A DNA stretch of 5,964 nucleotides, taken from contig CAJUQB010000170.1 of NCBI GenBank assembly GCA_910588285.1, forward strand, positions 1 to 5,964, written 5' to 3'. Each line of letters starts with the position of its first letter. Positions within the stretch are counted from its first letter, which is position 1. This stretch comes from an uncultured Lachnospiraceae bacterium (lineage in GTDB: Bacteria > Bacillota > Clostridia > Lachnospirales > Lachnospiraceae). Under the pieces are notes generated by a model. The model worked only from the letters and a program-made list of their open reading frames with translations, was not told where the DNA came from and made no database searches. The translations under genes were made by a program, and so were the position numbers. Positions 5,376-5,964 of the stretch are shown one piece after another.

Positions 5376-5669
5376 GTGAGTACCTTTTTATGTATTGTTC
5401 TATTCGTTGCTTTTGCATTGGCTCAGTTGTTATGCACCAAAAACGCAACTCATAAAGTCATTCGGTATAGTCCAATGCTTATATCCGTCGTTGGCTGTGT
5501 GTTTGCTATTGGGTTGCACATTTATGCACTAATTACATACAGCATAGGTGTCGTATCCGAGAGTGTACTTGCTGAAAATCAGTATTTTGCCACATTTATT
5601 TTAATTCCTGCAGGAATATGTTTGATTGGTGCGGTTGCCGGTTTTTTGATCGGCAAAAAGGTTAAATAA
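5376..5669 (+). CDS. Small three-helix membrane protein, function unknown
   Basis: Encodes 97 residues from a GTG at 5376, preceded by AAAGGAG (5360-5366) with a 9-base gap. An in-frame TTG at 5355 lies upstream of that RBS and is unlikely. The sequence reads ATGTGAGTACC here: the ATG two bases earlier is out of frame and is stopped at once by TGA, so GTG is the only good start. Hydrophobic segments lie at about residues 3-20 (FLCIVLFVAFALAQLL), 32-58 (a long one, SPMLISVVGCVFAIGLHIY...) and 69-93 (FATFILIPAGICLIGAVAGFLIG), and the protein ends with KKVK, which should sit inside the cell. No enzyme or transporter motif is visible. Its divergence from the LytTR/AgrC-like operon makes it a possible target or partner of that system (inference). 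I do not recognise the family. Confidence 0.7.
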   Translation: MSTFLCIVLFVAFALAQLLCTKNATHKVIRYSPMLISVVGCVFAIGLHIYALITYSIGVVSESVLAENQYFATFILIPAGICLIGAVAGFLIGKKVK

Positions 5670-5702
5670 ATTCCTGTTTGCAGAAGTGTCGGTTTCCGGT
5701 GA

Positions 5703-5864
5703 TTTAGGGTAAGTGTCGGGAGACAGCTGATTATTGTTAATCCCCCGTTCAAGACAGATGCGTACACCGGGATGCCTGTAGACTATACACAGAATGATAT
5801 AAGGCTAATGCTCAAAATGAACCCGCGAGCCCCTATGGATCGACACAATGCGCCACTTGCGTGA
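5703..5864 (+). pseudogene. Fragment of an unrecognised protein gene (C-terminal relic)
   Basis: An open frame between TGA (5700-5702) and TGA (5862-5864) reads, from about 5724, LIIVNPPFKTDAYTGMPV, then DYTQNDIRLMLKMNPRAPMD and RHNAPLA. The composition is protein-like, with balanced charged and aromatic residues and a natural-looking polar C-terminus. There is no start codon with an RBS: the first ATG (in GMPV) has none. The likeliest reading is the 3' end of a gene whose front was lost when an element inserted or recombined. The NPPF segment recalls the motif IV of adenine methyltransferases, but it is too short and wrongly placed to use. Chance coding appearance cannot be excluded over 54 codons. 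Confidence 0.35.
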
Positions 5865-5885
5865 CATATAGATTTCTGCTATAAT
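5857..5885 (+). promoter_or_regulatory. Strong extended -10 promoter directed out of the right edge
   Basis: TTGCGT (5857-5862), a 17-base spacer and TATAAT (5880-5885), the latter preceded by TGC, which makes an extended -10. The -35 overlaps the last codons of the open fragment. Transcription would start near 5892. An ATG at 5933 with a weak GAAAGAGAG upstream opens a frame (MITCAILKQA) still open at the window end, which could be a gene start or a leader peptide. A second candidate, TTGACA (5924-5929), has only a poor -10 (CATTCT, 5947-5952). Confidence 0.55.
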
Positions 5886-5964
5886 TGCGTTAATATACTT
5901 TTGCAAATTTTTAGAAAGAGAGCTTGACAAACATGATAACCTGTGCCATTCTCAAGCAAGCAAG

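Noticed and set aside
5579..5767. Minus-strand open frame of 62 codons
   Set aside because: Antisense to the membrane-protein gene and to the relic, without RBS or recognisable content.

Overview
The window looks like accessory DNA, probably part of an integrated conjugative element or plasmid, from a gut-type Clostridia (Lachnospiraceae/Ruminococcaceae-like) host. The reasons are strong AGGAGG ribosome binding sites, moderate GC content, A/T-rich promoters of the TTGAXX-17-TAXAAT kind, and a gene content of segregation-type protein, small XRE regulators, short lineage-restricted hypotheticals and an Agr-like two-component system. The taxonomic guess rests on style and protein flavour only. 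No rRNA, tRNA, CRISPR array, transposase or integrase is visible.

Layout. (1) 1-416 (+): a ParR-like segregation/centromere-binding protein, possibly cut by the left edge. (2) 431-2026: two successive modules of the same design, each a minus-strand XRE repressor divergent from a plus-strand short acidic helical protein (431-775 with 936-1274; 1360-1611 with 1736-2026). Each divergent gap carries promoter motifs and repeats that look like operators: three TGCTATGG-type direct repeats in the first, and a perfect 14-bp inverted repeat plus tandem 10-bp repeats in the second. Terminator hairpins separate the convergent gene ends. (3) 2189-2626 (-): an unrecognised 145-residue protein with a good RBS, its own promoter-like sequence and a strong terminator. 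(4) 4901-2838 (-): a two-gene operon, with an AgrA-type LytTR response regulator followed almost immediately by an AgrC/GHKL-type membrane histidine kinase. No AgrB or AgrD gene is visible. (5) 4902-5375: about 470 bases without a supported gene, separating the operon from a divergent small membrane protein (5376-5669, +) that starts with GTG. (6) 5670-5964: no intact gene. It holds an open fragment with protein-like composition (5703-5864), probably a gene relic, then a good outward promoter that should drive a gene beyond the right edge.

How it may work together (inference). The segregation protein would belong to the element's maintenance system, with the rest of that system expected to the left. 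The two XRE modules look like self-regulating switches in which each repressor controls itself and its partner. The sensor kinase would respond to a peptide or other signal made elsewhere and activate genes through the LytTR domain; the divergent membrane-protein gene is the nearest candidate target. The most interesting points are the repeated XRE/helical-protein module with its ordered operator architecture, the orphan Agr-like pair, and the unknown 145-residue protein.
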